Assembly (NCBI GenBank): GCA_035582835.1
Contig: JAYKAV010003166.1
Coordinates: 1,054,136 to 1,118,135 of the forward strand
Length of the DNA stretch: 64,000 bases
Direction of reading: 5' to 3'
Origin: Phoebastria nigripes
Taxonomy: Eukaryota > Chordata > Aves > Procellariiformes > Diomedeidae
Position numbers and translations under genes: made by a program. The notes below the pieces were generated by a model, which was not told the origin of the DNA, searched no databases, and was given only the letters and a program-made list of their open reading frames with translations. Every line of letters starts with the position of its first letter. Position 1 is the first letter of the stretch. Below are positions 63,601 through 64,000 of the stretch, in pieces.

Positions 63601-64000
63601 CATGTGCTTTCTCAAAATGGTAATACACTGATAAATATATCAGCAAATTTTGCATGGGCATTTTTACTCCATTGGTTTGGGACATGTCAGAGCTCAGTCC
63701 TGCTGTCAGTAACAGCACAACGGTAATCATCCTGTCCTGTCAGACGGCTCCAAACTTCACTCACAACACAGCATCGCTAAGATGCATCTATTTTCAATTT
63801 CCTAAAAACCTTTTCTTCCCTACTTTAAGGCATGAATATGCAAGCACAAGATCATCAACTCTCCTAGCAAACAAGAGAGAGTCTCCACATGCCACCACCA
63901 CTCACCACAGCTGTGGACTGTAAATCTGGGATTCCACAAAGACCTTAGATCTGTCCTAAACCACCGCAGTCTTCCCTCGAGCAGCAGAAGTGAAGCAGCA

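Overview
This window is a piece of a vertebrate nuclear genome, almost certainly avian. The main clue is a 5'-truncated LINE at about 3901-4221 whose 3' end carries the ATTCTATG-type direct repeat typical of bird CR1 elements. Other repeats are scarce, and the introns are moderate in size and AT-rich. There are many isolated N bases and one 25-base assembly gap (43976-44000), so this is a draft assembly. Nothing bacterial, plasmid-borne or viral is visible.

One gene explains all the recognisable coding sequence: DOCK1 (dedicator of cytokinesis 1, DOCK180), read on the minus strand. I located 21 consecutive coding exons between 44793 (5'-most) and 2008 (3'-most). All have AG/GT splice borders, and their phases join into one open frame of 2,227 nt, about 742 codons. 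By recalled human DOCK1 numbering this runs from about residue 16 to residue 758. The first coding exon, with the initiator Met and about 15 residues, was not found; it should lie beyond 64000. The rest of the armadillo-like region, the catalytic DHR-2 domain and the proline-rich tail should lie beyond position 1.

Region by region: 44794-64000 is the 3' part of intron 1, with low-complexity tracts and no recognised gene. 36723-44793 (exons 2-4) encodes the SH3 domain. 22625-35186 (exons 5-12) encodes the helical and linker region between SH3 and DHR-1. 14222-20072 (exons 13-18) leads into and encodes the lipid-binding DHR-1/C2 domain. 2008-8143 (exons 19-22) encodes the start of the armadillo-like scaffold. 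The rest is intron with simple repeats, one CR1, two G-quadruplex-like tracts, a small CpG cluster and short inverted or tandem repeats.

The gene product is a guanine nucleotide exchange factor for RAC1. It works with ELMO and CRK adaptors in cell migration, engulfment and myoblast fusion. No undescribed system is convincingly visible. The most useful leads are a candidate cryptic exon in intron 1, the fact that all four exonic N bases sit at third codon positions, and a CR1 lying about 55 bp from a splice donor. Exon numbers assume that the unseen first coding exon is exon 1.
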